Position numbers and translations under genes: made by a program. This document shows positions 55,675 to 63,110 of a stretch of 64,000 nt of DNA, in pieces (the first letter of the stretch is position 1; each line of letters starts with the position of its first letter). This stretch comes from Streptomyces spectabilis. GTDB taxonomy: Bacteria; Actinomycetota; Actinomycetes; Streptomycetales; Streptomycetaceae. The DNA is taken from positions 8,256,501 to 8,320,500 of the forward strand of contig NZ_CP023690.1 of the NCBI RefSeq assembly GCF_008704795.1, written 5' to 3'. Below the pieces are notes generated by a model, which worked only from the letters and a program-made list of their open reading frames with translations, was not told where the DNA came from and made no database searches.

Positions 55675-56214
55675 GGTGCACCTCGCAATTCCTTGCAATA
55701 CCTTCGGGATGCGGACGACCGGCGAACCGTGGGGCGCCCCCATAATCCCGACACCGGGCACGGCGCGCCATCATCAGAATTGATAGTTCCGGTGGCGCGC
55801 GGGCGGCGGCCGTACGCCCCGGCACGAGGAGCGGCGACTCTACTAGCATTGGTAGACCTGATGCTGAGGGCAGATGTGGGCGCCGGTACCTATACCCCTG
55901 CCCGTACCCGCCGCGTACGCTGGCGACAGTTCCTTGAGGGAGCGGGGGTTGGGGGTGCGGCGCGGAACGGCGCGGAACGGCTTTCCGTACGGAAAAGATC
56001 TCCTCGTTGCGGAGTCGTTCGCGAGCCACCGGACGGCGTGAGTCACCGGACAGCGGCAGAATTCGAGGTCGGGAATGGCGGAAGCCGACTGAATGAGCCG
56101 AGAGGCGACCGTGTTTCCGTTGATCCGAGGTTTCCCCCTGCCGCAACCACCCTCCCGGAACCCCAAGTTCAGCGCCACAACCGGAACCGCTGGCCCCGAA
56201 GGTGAGGATGAACC
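55675..56214. other. 540-bp intergenic region with interleaved inverted repeats
   Basis: It lies between the divergent rifJ homologue and a DUF5988-like gene. No coding frame is credible. At 55839-55865 two inverted repeats interlock: TCTAC/GTAGA (55839-55856) and AGCAT/ATGCT (55845-55865), a plausible operator. Distance from both genes (165 and 350 bp) leaves the controlled promoter unclear. Confidence 0.5.
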
Positions 56215-56439
56215 ATGGTCGACCACGGCACTCCCAACGTGTTCCTCAGCGGCGGCTCTCGCTCGTTGATCACGGACGAGGACCGACTGCACTATCTGCC
56301 GGACCCCAGCGTGGACAAGGTCAAGGTGCTGTGCGGCAACCGCTACGAACACTTCGAGGCCAGCACCGACACGACCCGCGTCGACGACCGTGAACTGCGT
56401 GTCTTCGTATGGACCCAGCGCACGTACGTCGCGGAGTGA
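56215..56439 (+). CDS. Small DUF5988-like protein
   Basis: 74 residues from ATG 56215, with AGGTGAGG at 56200-56207. The sequence runs NVFLSGGSRSLITDEDRLHY, then LPDPSVDKVKVLCGNRYEHF, and ends VFVWTQRTYVAE. This resembles the small Streptomyces family DUF5988, often seen near polyketide or peptide clusters and of unknown function. It is soluble, beta-rich and has one Cys. It is transcribed alone: a promoter-sized gap precedes it and a clear terminator follows. Confidence 0.75.
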   Translation: MVDHGTPNVFLSGGSRSLITDEDRLHYLPDPSVDKVKVLCGNRYEHFEASTDTTRVDDRELRVFVWTQRTYVAE

Positions 56440-56441
56440 GA

Positions 56442-56484
56442 CGGCGGGCCCTCCACCCGGCAGGACGCGGGGGAGGGCCCGCCG
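56442..56484 (+). terminator. Terminator after the DUF5988-like gene
   Basis: Perfect 13-bp stem: CGGCGGGCCCTCC at 56442-56454 pairs with 56472-56484 around a 17-nt loop, starting two bases after the stop codon. Confidence 0.8.
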
Positions 56485-56593
56485 TATGCCGTGGCCGCTT
56501 GTCCGGGCAGGCGGCGGTGTGCCAGATTTCGATGTGCGCACGCGCGCACATTCTGTGACCGATCTGTGTACATCAGGCTAGTGAAGGGACGCA

Positions 56594-58474
56594 ATGAGCA
56601 CCGAGACGCTGGAGTTTCAGGCGGAAGCGCGGCAGCTCCTGCAGTTGATGGTCCACTCGATCTACTCGAACAAGGACATCTTCCTGCGCGAGCTGATCTC
56701 CAACGCCTCCGACGCCTTGGACAAACGGCGCCTCGCCGGCCTCACCGACGACGCGCTGCGCGCCGACGACCTGCACATCGAGATCGAGGCGGACGCCGAG
56801 GCCCGCACTCTCACCGTGCGGGACAACGGCATCGGCATGTCGCGCGAGGACGTGGTGGGGCTCATCGGCACCATCGCCCGGTCCGGCACGGCCGAGACCC
56901 TGCGCCGCCTCAAGGAGAACAAGAACAACGGGAACAACGGGAACGACGGGAACAAGGAGCAGAAGGAGAACGCGGCGTCGGCCGAGCTGATCGGCCAGTT
57001 CGGCGTCGGCTTCTACTCCGTGTTCATGGTCGCCGACAAGGTCGGCCTGGTCACCCGCAAGGCCGGTACGGAACAGGGCGTCCGCTGGGAGTCGGACGGC
57101 GACGGCACGTACACCATCGAGACCGTCGAGGACGCGCCGGAAGGCACCTCGGTGACCGTCCACCTGCGGCCCGCGGACGAAGAGGACGCGCTGTACGACT
57201 ACGCCGACGACCGGAAGATCCGGGAGATCGTCAAGCGGTACTCGGACTTCATCTCGTTCCCCATCCGGATGGGCGACGAGACCCTCAACTCGATGAAGGC
57301 GCTCTGGGCGCGGCCCCGGTCCGAGGTCAACGACGAGGAGTACCGCGAGTTCTACCGGCACATCAGCCACGACTGGACGGACCCGCTCGACGTCATCCAG
57401 ATGCGGGCGGAGGGCACCTTCGAGTACGAGGCGCTGCTCTTCATCCCGTCGCGCGCCCCGCACGACCTCTTCCAGCGCGACGCCCGTCACGGCGTCCAGC
57501 TGTACGTCAAGCGCGTGTTCATCATGGATGACACCCGCGAGCTGCTGCCCGACCACCTCCGCTTCGTCAAGGGAGTCGTGGACGCGGCCGATCTGTCGCT
57601 CAACATCTCCCGGGAGATCCTCCAGCAGGACCGGCACATCCAGCTGATCCGCCGCCGCCTCGCGAAGAAGGTCCTGTCCACGGTCAAGGACCTCATGAAG
57701 AACGACGCCGAGAAGTACCGCACGTTCTGGCGCGAGTTCGGCCCCGCCGTCAAGGAGGGCCTGCTCGACCGGTCCGAGGACCACAAGGCGATCCTCGACA
57801 TCGCGTCCTTCGGCTCCACCGCGGGCGAGGAGCCCACGAGCCTGGCCGACTACGTCTCCCGGATGAAGGACGGCCAGGACAAGATCTACTTCATGACCGG
57901 CGAGAGCCGCGCGCAGGTCGAGAACTCCCCGCACCTGGAGGCCTTCCGGGCCAAGGAGTACGAGGTCCTGCTGCTCACCGACCCGGTGGACGAGATCTGG
58001 GTCGAGGGAGTGGCGGAGTACGAGGGCAAGGAGTTCCAGTCCGTCACGCGGGGCGCGGTCGACCTGCCTGCCGACGAGGAGCTGTCGGAGGAGGAGTCCG
58101 GGAGCTACGCGCCGCTGCTCGGCTGGCTCAAGGAGACCCTCGACGACGTGAAGGACGTCCGGCTCACGACCCGTCTGACCAGCTCGCCCGCGTGCCTCGT
58201 CAGCGACGCCGAGGGGCTGACGCCGACGCTGGAGAAGATGTACAAGGCGATGGGCCAGGAGGTCCCCGCGGTCAAGCGCATCCTGGAGCTGAACCCCGAG
58301 CACCCGCTGGTCACCGGGCTCAGGACCGCGCACGAGCAGCGCGCCGACGCCCCGGAGCTGACCGAGACGGCCGAGCTCCTGTACGGCACCGCCCTGCTCG
58401 CGGAAGGGGGCGACCTCGCGGACCCGGCGCGCTTCGCCAAGCTGCTCGCTGACCGCCTCGCCAGGACGGTGTGA
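56594..58474 (+). CDS. htpG: Hsp90-family chaperone HtpG
   Basis: 626 residues from ATG 56594, with GAAGGGA upstream. GHKL ATPase motifs are intact: ELISNASDALDKRR, DNGIGMSREDV and GQFGVGFYSVFMVADK; the middle domain has LSLNISREILQQD with the catalytic Arg. There is no MEEVD tail, as expected for bacteria. An Asn/Gly/Lys-rich insert at about residues 109-122 (NKNNGNNGNDGNKEQKEN), encoded by a tandem repeat of aacaacggg type at 56919-56965, sits in the lid segment before the second glycine loop. Hsp90 is the target of benzoquinone ansamycins but not of the naphthalenic class predicted here, so the neighbourhood may be chance. Confidence 0.97.
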   Translation: MSTETLEFQAEARQLLQLMVHSIYSNKDIFLRELISNASDALDKRRLAGLTDDALRADDLHIEIEADAEARTLTVRDNGIGMSREDVVGLIGTIARSGTAETLRRLKENKNNGNNGNDGNKEQKENAASAELIGQFGVGFYSVFMVADKVGLVTRKAGTEQGVRWESDGDGTYTIETVEDAPEGTSVTVHLRPADEEDALYDYADDRKIREIVKRYSDFISFPIRMGDETLNSMKALWARPRSEVNDEEYREFYRHISHDWTDPLDVIQMRAEGTFEYEALLFIPSRAPHDLFQRDARHGVQLYVKRVFIMDDTRELLPDHLRFVKGVVDAADLSLNISREILQQDRHIQLIRRRLAKKVLSTVKDLMKNDAEKYRTFWREFGPAVKEGLLDRSEDHKAILDIASFGSTAGEEPTSLADYVSRMKDGQDKIYFMTGESRAQVENSPHLEAFRAKEYEVLLLTDPVDEIWVEGVAEYEGKEFQSVTRGAVDLPADEELSEEESGSYAPLLGWLKETLDDVKDVRLTTRLTSSPACLVSDAEGLTPTLEKMYKAMGQEVPAVKRILELNPEHPLVTGLRTAHEQRADAPELTETAELLYGTALLAEGGDLADPARFAKLLADRLARTV

Positions 58475-58630
58475 CCCACCCGTAGGGGGGCAAGGAGTAC
58501 GGACGAGGGGTGCGGGCGAGGGGTGCGGGCCTTCATGAGGCGTTAACTGTACGTAGCTAGATCGTACTTGACCGTAATTGTCAGAGGGTGATTGGCTGCT
58601 TGCTCCCCGTCATCGACGCGAGAGCAAGCC

Positions 58631-60046
58631 ATGACCTCTGAGAGCTCAGACCTGCTCGCACCCCTCGATCTCGCCTTCTGGAGCATCGAGTCCGCCGAAC
58701 ACCCCATGCATCTGGGGGCCTTGGGCGTCTTCACGGCCGACTCGCCCTCGGCCGCCGCGCACGCCGCCGAACTGCTCGCCGCGCGCGCCGCCGCCGTGCC
58801 GGGCCTGCGCCTGCGCATCCGGCGGGTGCTGCTGCCCCTCGGCGGCGCCGCGCGGCACCCCGCGCCCGGCTTCGACCCGCTGGACCACGTGCGGCTCGCC
58901 GCGCCCGTACGGGACTTCCACGCGGCGGCGGGCGCCCTGCTGCAGCAGCCGCTCGACCGGGACCGGCCGCCGTGGGAGGCGCACGTCCTGCCCGGCGCGG
59001 ACGGCGGGTCCTTCGCCGTGCTCTTCAAGTTCCACCACGCGCTCGCGGACGGACTGCGGGCGCTCACGCTCGCGGCCGCGGTCATGGACCCGGCCGCGAG
59101 CACCGCGCCCACGGCCGTACGCGCCGCCCACCCGCGGGAGCACCCCCAGGAGCACCCGCCGTGGTGGCGGGCCCTCGACCCGCGGGAGCTGCCGGGCCTC
59201 GTCGCCGCCGTGCCCGGCCGTGCCGCGTCGGCCGCCCTCGCCGCCGTCGGTGACGCCGGCCGGGCGCTCGGCATCGGCGCGGCGGTGGCCCGCGCGACCT
59301 GGGGGACCCGCTCCTCCGCCGCCCTCACCTCACGGCCCACCGGCACGCGCCGCACCGCGGGCGTCCTGCTCGACCTCGACGACGTGCACCGCGTGCGCAA
59401 GACCGCGGGCGGCACCGTCAACGACGTCCTGATCACCGTCGTCGCCGGGGCGCTGCGGCGCTGGCTCGACGAGCGCGGCGACGGCAGCGACGGCGTCGCG
59501 CCGCGCGCCCTCGTCCCCGTGTCGCGCCGCCGCCCGCGCGCCGCTCACCCCCAGGGCAACCGCCTCTCCGGCTATCTGGTCCGGCTGCCCGTCGACGACC
59601 CCGCCCCGCTGGCGCGCCTGGCCGCGGTGCGCGCCGCCATGGACCGCAACAAGGACGCGGGACCCACGCGCGGCGCGGGCGCCGTCGCGCTGCTCGCCGA
59701 CCACGTGCCCTCGCTCGGGCACCGCGTCGGCGGCCGGTCCCTCGCCCACGCCGCCCGGCTGCTCTTCGACGTCCTGGTCACCAGCGTGCCCCTGCCGAGC
59801 CTCGGCCTGGCCCTGGGCGGCTGCCCGCTCACCGAGGTCTACCCCTTCGCCCCGCTCGCGCACGGCCAGGCCCTCGCCGTCGCGGTCTCCACCTACCGGG
59901 GGCGCGTCCACTACGGCCTGGTCGCCGACGCGGCGGCGGTGCCGGACCTGGAGCGGCTCGCGGCCTGCGTGCGCGCGGAGCTCGCCGGGCTCGTGGCCGC
60001 CTGCGACGACCGGACGAGTTTGATACCGGACCCCCGCGCTACGTAA
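58631..60046 (+). CDS. Wax ester synthase / diacylglycerol acyltransferase (WS/DGAT)
   Basis: 471 residues from ATG 58631; the ribosome site is weak (GAGAGCAAG). The typical start LAPLDLAFWSIESAEHPMHLG and the catalytic HHxxxDG as HHALADG (about residue 137) are present, with the C-terminal DUF1298 part containing PVSRR and GNRLSGYLVRLPV. It transfers acyl groups from acyl-CoA to alcohols or diacylglycerol for storage lipid, at the membrane face. It lies beyond the terminator-bounded part of the cluster and is probably unrelated, although the fold could also acylate a small-molecule hydroxyl. Confidence 0.9.
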   Translation: MTSESSDLLAPLDLAFWSIESAEHPMHLGALGVFTADSPSAAAHAAELLAARAAAVPGLRLRIRRVLLPLGGAARHPAPGFDPLDHVRLAAPVRDFHAAAGALLQQPLDRDRPPWEAHVLPGADGGSFAVLFKFHHALADGLRALTLAAAVMDPAASTAPTAVRAAHPREHPQEHPPWWRALDPRELPGLVAAVPGRAASAALAAVGDAGRALGIGAAVARATWGTRSSAALTSRPTGTRRTAGVLLDLDDVHRVRKTAGGTVNDVLITVVAGALRRWLDERGDGSDGVAPRALVPVSRRRPRAAHPQGNRLSGYLVRLPVDDPAPLARLAAVRAAMDRNKDAGPTRGAGAVALLADHVPSLGHRVGGRSLAHAARLLFDVLVTSVPLPSLGLALGGCPLTEVYPFAPLAHGQALAVAVSTYRGRVHYGLVADAAAVPDLERLAACVRAELAGLVAACDDRTSLIPDPRAT

Positions 60047-60121
60047 AGTTCCGCTTTTGGAGTATCCGCGGTCGATCCCAGGCGAGCCGCGGCACGAGCG
60101 CGATGAGGAACGACAGCGGCG

Positions 60122-61630
60122 ATGACGGTCACAGACGAGAGCCAGCAGGAGGGCACCGGCGCCGTCGCCGGCGTCGAAGCGTACGGTCCGGGCATCGACC
60201 CCGAGCGTCTCGCCGTCTGCCTCAGCGTGCTCGAGGAGCTCGACGAGCTGGACGTCGACCACCCCGACGCGATCACGGTGCGCCGCGCCACGGCCGGGAT
60301 CTACCGCACCGTGAAGCAGCGCCGCCGCCAGGAGCGCCGGGCCGCGAAGACCGCCCACGACAAGGCCGTCACCGAAGCCACCGCCACCGGCTCCGCGCAG
60401 CGCATCGACGACGAGACGGAGGGCATCCTGCCGTCGTCGGTCACCGAGGCGGGCAAGATCGCGGGGATACTCCAGCGCCCCCGCTCCTGCTACACCTGCA
60501 AGACGCGGTACGTGGAGGTCGACTACTTCTACCACCAGCTCTGTCCCGAGTGCGCCTCCCTGAACCGCTCCAAGCGCGACGCCCGCGCGGACCTCACCGG
60601 CAAGAGCGCGCTGCTCACCGGCGGCCGCGCCAAGATCGGCATGTACATCGCGCTGCGGCTGCTGCGTGACGGTGCCCACACCACGATCACCACGCGCTTC
60701 CCCAAGGACGCCATCCGCCGGTTCAAGGCCATGGAGGACTCCGCGGACTGGATCGACCGCCTCGAAGTCGTCGGCATCGACCTGCGCGACCCGGCCCAGG
60801 CCGTGGCCCTGGCCGAGCAGGTCGCCGAGCGCGGCCCGCTGGACATCCTGATCAACAACGCCACCCAGACCGTGCGCCGGCTGCCCTCCGCCTACGCCGC
60901 GCTCGTCGAGGGCGAGAGCGCCCCGCTGCCCGCCGGCGAGCTGCCCGCCCACCACGTGATCGGCGCCTTCAACTCCGGCGCGGTGGACGGCCTCGCCGCG
61001 CTGCCCCTCGGGGCCACCGGGCTCGACGCGCAGAAGGTCGCCGACCTCGCCCTGGTCGCGGGCAACGCCAGCGTCGAGCGGCACCGCGACGGCAGCGCCA
61101 TCGACGCGGGCGGCCTGGTGCCGGACGTCGTGGACAGCAACACCTGGGTGCAGTCCATCGAGCAGATCTCCCCCGTGGAGCTGCTTGAGACGCAGCTGTG
61201 CAACTACACGGCGCCGTTCATCCTCATCAGCAAGCTGCGCGAGGTGATGGCCGAGGCCGCGCGCAAGGCGGCGAGCAAGCGCGCGTACGTCGTCAACGTC
61301 TCGGCGATGGAGGGCGTGTTCGGCCGCGGCTACAAGGGCGCGGGCCACCCCAACACCAACGCCGCGAAGGCCGCGATGAACATGGTGACGCGGACCAGCG
61401 CCCAGGAGATGTTCCAGACCGACGGCATCCTCATGACCTCGGTCGACACCGGCTGGATCACCGACGAGCGCCCCCACTACGACAAGCTGCGCCTGGCCGA
61501 GGAGGGCTTCCACGCCCCGCTCGACCTGGTCGACGGCGCGGCCCGCGTCTACGACCCGGTCGTGCGCGGCGAGGCGGGCGACGACGTGTACGGCGTCTTC
61601 CTGAAGGACTACGCGCCCGGCAAGTGGTGA
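60122..61630 (+). CDS. Atypical short-chain dehydrogenase with zinc-ribbon-like segment
   Basis: 502 residues from ATG 60122 (GAGGAACG upstream). Residues about 1-115 are a charged helical extension. A CYTC...CPEC pair (about 121-142) could bind zinc. The SDR domain follows with nucleotide loop TGGRAKIGMYIALRL, NNAT, and Ser in NVSAMEG. Where SDRs have YxxxK this one has HPNTNAAK, so Thr stands at the Tyr position. The family occurs widely in Streptomyces; its substrate is unknown to me. It stands alone, 75 bp after WS/DGAT and before a stem-loop. Confidence 0.85.
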   Translation: MTVTDESQQEGTGAVAGVEAYGPGIDPERLAVCLSVLEELDELDVDHPDAITVRRATAGIYRTVKQRRRQERRAAKTAHDKAVTEATATGSAQRIDDETEGILPSSVTEAGKIAGILQRPRSCYTCKTRYVEVDYFYHQLCPECASLNRSKRDARADLTGKSALLTGGRAKIGMYIALRLLRDGAHTTITTRFPKDAIRRFKAMEDSADWIDRLEVVGIDLRDPAQAVALAEQVAERGPLDILINNATQTVRRLPSAYAALVEGESAPLPAGELPAHHVIGAFNSGAVDGLAALPLGATGLDAQKVADLALVAGNASVERHRDGSAIDAGGLVPDVVDSNTWVQSIEQISPVELLETQLCNYTAPFILISKLREVMAEAARKAASKRAYVVNVSAMEGVFGRGYKGAGHPNTNAAKAAMNMVTRTSAQEMFQTDGILMTSVDTGWITDERPHYDKLRLAEEGFHAPLDLVDGAARVYDPVVRGEAGDDVYGVFLKDYAPGKW

Positions 61631-61640
61631 CCTCCCGTGC

Positions 61641-61682
61641 GCGGGCGCACCCTCGGCCGGGAGGCCGAGAGAGCGCGCCCGC
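61641..61682 (+). terminator. Nested stem-loops after the SDR gene
   Basis: An inner hairpin CTCGGCC/GGCCGAG is enclosed by GCGGGCGC/GCGCCCGC arms (61641-61648 and about 61674-61682). Probable terminator of the SDR transcript. The rest of the 341-bp gap to 61971 shows no recognisable gene; the promoter of the small peptide gene must lie there. Confidence 0.55.
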
Positions 61683-61971
61683 CCGGAAGTCAAGAGCCGC
61701 GCGCCCGTCCGGGAGGTGACGCGGCGTCCGCCCGCAGGCGGATGTCCGGAAGTCACCCCTTAGGTCTAGCGCTATCGAGCAGACTCCCGCTCATTTGGTT
61801 AATCTGGTGCGAACGGACGGCTGGAAGGCATCCACCACCGCCTCGCGGCCGTCCAGGGACAGGCTCGCCACCACGGCCGCGATCCCGCCCGCATCCGGCG
61901 CCACCGCGACCGCGAAGACAGCGAAAGCAATGAGCATCGTTTGTCCGTTACGCGACACAGAGGAGTGCGCG

Positions 61972-62142
61972 GTGACACCAGATCTGACGAAGCAGGAGAA
62001 GCCGGCCGAAGCCGGCGGTGAGCGGGCGGGCCGCCCGAAGCAGCTCCGCAACCTGGAGGCCTGGGCCAAGGCGGCCCCGATCCGTCTCGCCGGCTACGAG
62101 GACGACCTCGCCGAGCCGCACATCCTGCCGGGTATCGACTGA
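61972..62142 (+). CDS. 56-residue small protein, function unknown
   Basis: GTG 61972, with AGAGGAG at 61959-61965. The peptide has a charged, Ala/Glu/Lys-rich first half and a distinctive tail APIRLAGYEDDLAEPHILPG ending in ID. It is not hydrophobic enough for a membrane or secreted protein and has no Cys. The leader-plus-tail shape is reminiscent of modified-peptide precursors, but no maturation enzyme is adjacent, so the function is left open. Good ribosome site, a close perfect terminator and high coding bias support a real gene. Confidence 0.7.
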   Translation: MTPDLTKQEKPAEAGGERAGRPKQLRNLEAWAKAAPIRLAGYEDDLAEPHILPGID

Positions 62143-62165
62143 CGGTATCCGCCCGCACGCACCAC

Positions 62166-62197
62166 ACACCCCGCGCCGTCCCCACGGCGCGGGGTGT
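62166..62197 (+). terminator. Rho-independent terminator after the small protein gene
   Basis: ACACCCCGCGCCG (62166-62178) pairs perfectly with 62185-62197 around a 6-nt loop and is followed by TT. One of the clearest terminators in the window. Confidence 0.88.
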
Positions 62198-62275
62198 TTG
62201 TCGACGCCGCACGTTCCCGGCCGTCTCGGGCCCCGCCCGGGGTCGCGTCCCGGGGCGCGCCCGGGCCGTGCACGA

Positions 62276-62333
62276 CTTTCCCAAAGAAACTCTGCAAAAA
62301 CTCTTTTGGAAAGTGGCGACGGCGACCTACGCT
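62276..62333 (+). promoter_or_regulatory. Promoter and operator of a leaderless arsR gene
   Basis: An inverted repeat CTTTCCCAAAGA (62276-62287) / TCTTTTGGAAAG (62302-62313) has 11 of 12 positions paired, in an AT-rich island. The right arm contains the -35 TTGGAA (62306-62311); after 16 bp comes -10 TACGCT (62328-62333). Transcription would begin at about 62340, the A of the ATG. Binding of the gene's own product here would block the promoter. Confidence 0.65.
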
Positions 62334-62339
62334 GCCCAT

Positions 62340-63110
62340 ATGGCTGACGAAAACCGGGTCCTCGACCCCGAGCGGGACGCCGCCGCCCTCAAGGCCCTCA
62401 CCCACCCCCTGCGCATCACTCTGCTCGGCCTGCTGCGCGCGGACGGCCCCGCCACGGCGAGCGAGCTCGCCGTGAAGACCGGTGAGTCGTCCGCCTCCAC
62501 CAGCTACCACCTGCGGGTCCTGGCGAAGTACGGGTTCGTGGCCGAGGCCGAGCACCGCGACGGACGCGAGCGGCGCTGGCGCCCGGTGCACGCGGTCACC
62601 AGCTGGAACAACGAGGAGATGGACGCCTCGCCGGCGGGCCGCGCCTTCATGAGCCGCATGGCCCGGCGCCAGCTCGACCATCTGCACCGCTCCCTGGCCC
62701 GGTACGAGCGGGACCTGGACGCCGGGCGCATCGGGCCCGAGTGGCGCCGGCACGCCGGGATCACCGACCTCATGCCGCGCCTGACGGCCGACTCCCTCGC
62801 CGAGCTGTGGCAGGCCTTCGAGGGGAAGCTGGCGGAGCTGACGGAGCGGGACGCCGAGGACCCGCGGGCGGAGCAGGTCGTGGTCTTCGCCGCGACCCTG
62901 CCGGTGGCGGCGCGGATGCCGGGGGAGTACGACCCGCTCGCGGCACCCGGCGAAGGCGACGAGCCCGGCGGGGCGGAGCGAAGCACCGCTTCCGGAGGCG
63001 GGCCCGCGGGGCCGGAGGAACCCGGCGCGGACGGACCGGACGGGCCCGGCGTCCCCCACGGCCACGACGGCCCCGGCGGGCACCGCAACGTCAGCTGGGG
63101 TGCGTCGTGA
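62340..63110 (+). CDS. ArsR-family winged-helix regulator
   Basis: 256 residues from ATG 62340. No ribosome site precedes it, and the predicted transcript starts at the ATG, so it is probably leaderless. Residues about 12-85 form an ArsR-type HTH: LKALTHPLRITLLGLLRADG, ASELAVKTGESSASTSYHLR, then the wing GRERRWRPV. The middle is helical. The last 60 residues are a Gly/Pro/Glu-rich low-complexity tail, probably disordered. There is no metal-binding Cys motif, so it likely senses something other than metal. Its stop overlaps the start of an MFS transporter, the usual regulator-pump pairing. Confidence 0.88.
   Translation: MADENRVLDPERDAAALKALTHPLRITLLGLLRADGPATASELAVKTGESSASTSYHLRVLAKYGFVAEAEHRDGRERRWRPVHAVTSWNNEEMDASPAGRAFMSRMARRQLDHLHRSLARYERDLDAGRIGPEWRRHAGITDLMPRLTADSLAELWQAFEGKLAELTERDAEDPRAEQVVVFAATLPVAARMPGEYDPLAAPGEGDEPGGAERSTASGGGPAGPEEPGADGPDGPGVPHGHDGPGGHRNVSWGAS

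Noticed and set aside
55851..55890. Possible fifth copy of the conserved box (ACCTGATGCTGAGGG) in the gap before the DUF5988-like gene
   Set aside because: Two bases longer in the core and only 21 nt to the nearest TATACC; spacing does not match, and it is far from the gene.
58631..60046. WS/DGAT as the acetyltransferase of the ansamycin
   Set aside because: Sequence is typical of wax ester/DGAT enzymes and the gene lies beyond htpG outside the regulon; no evidence for a cluster role.
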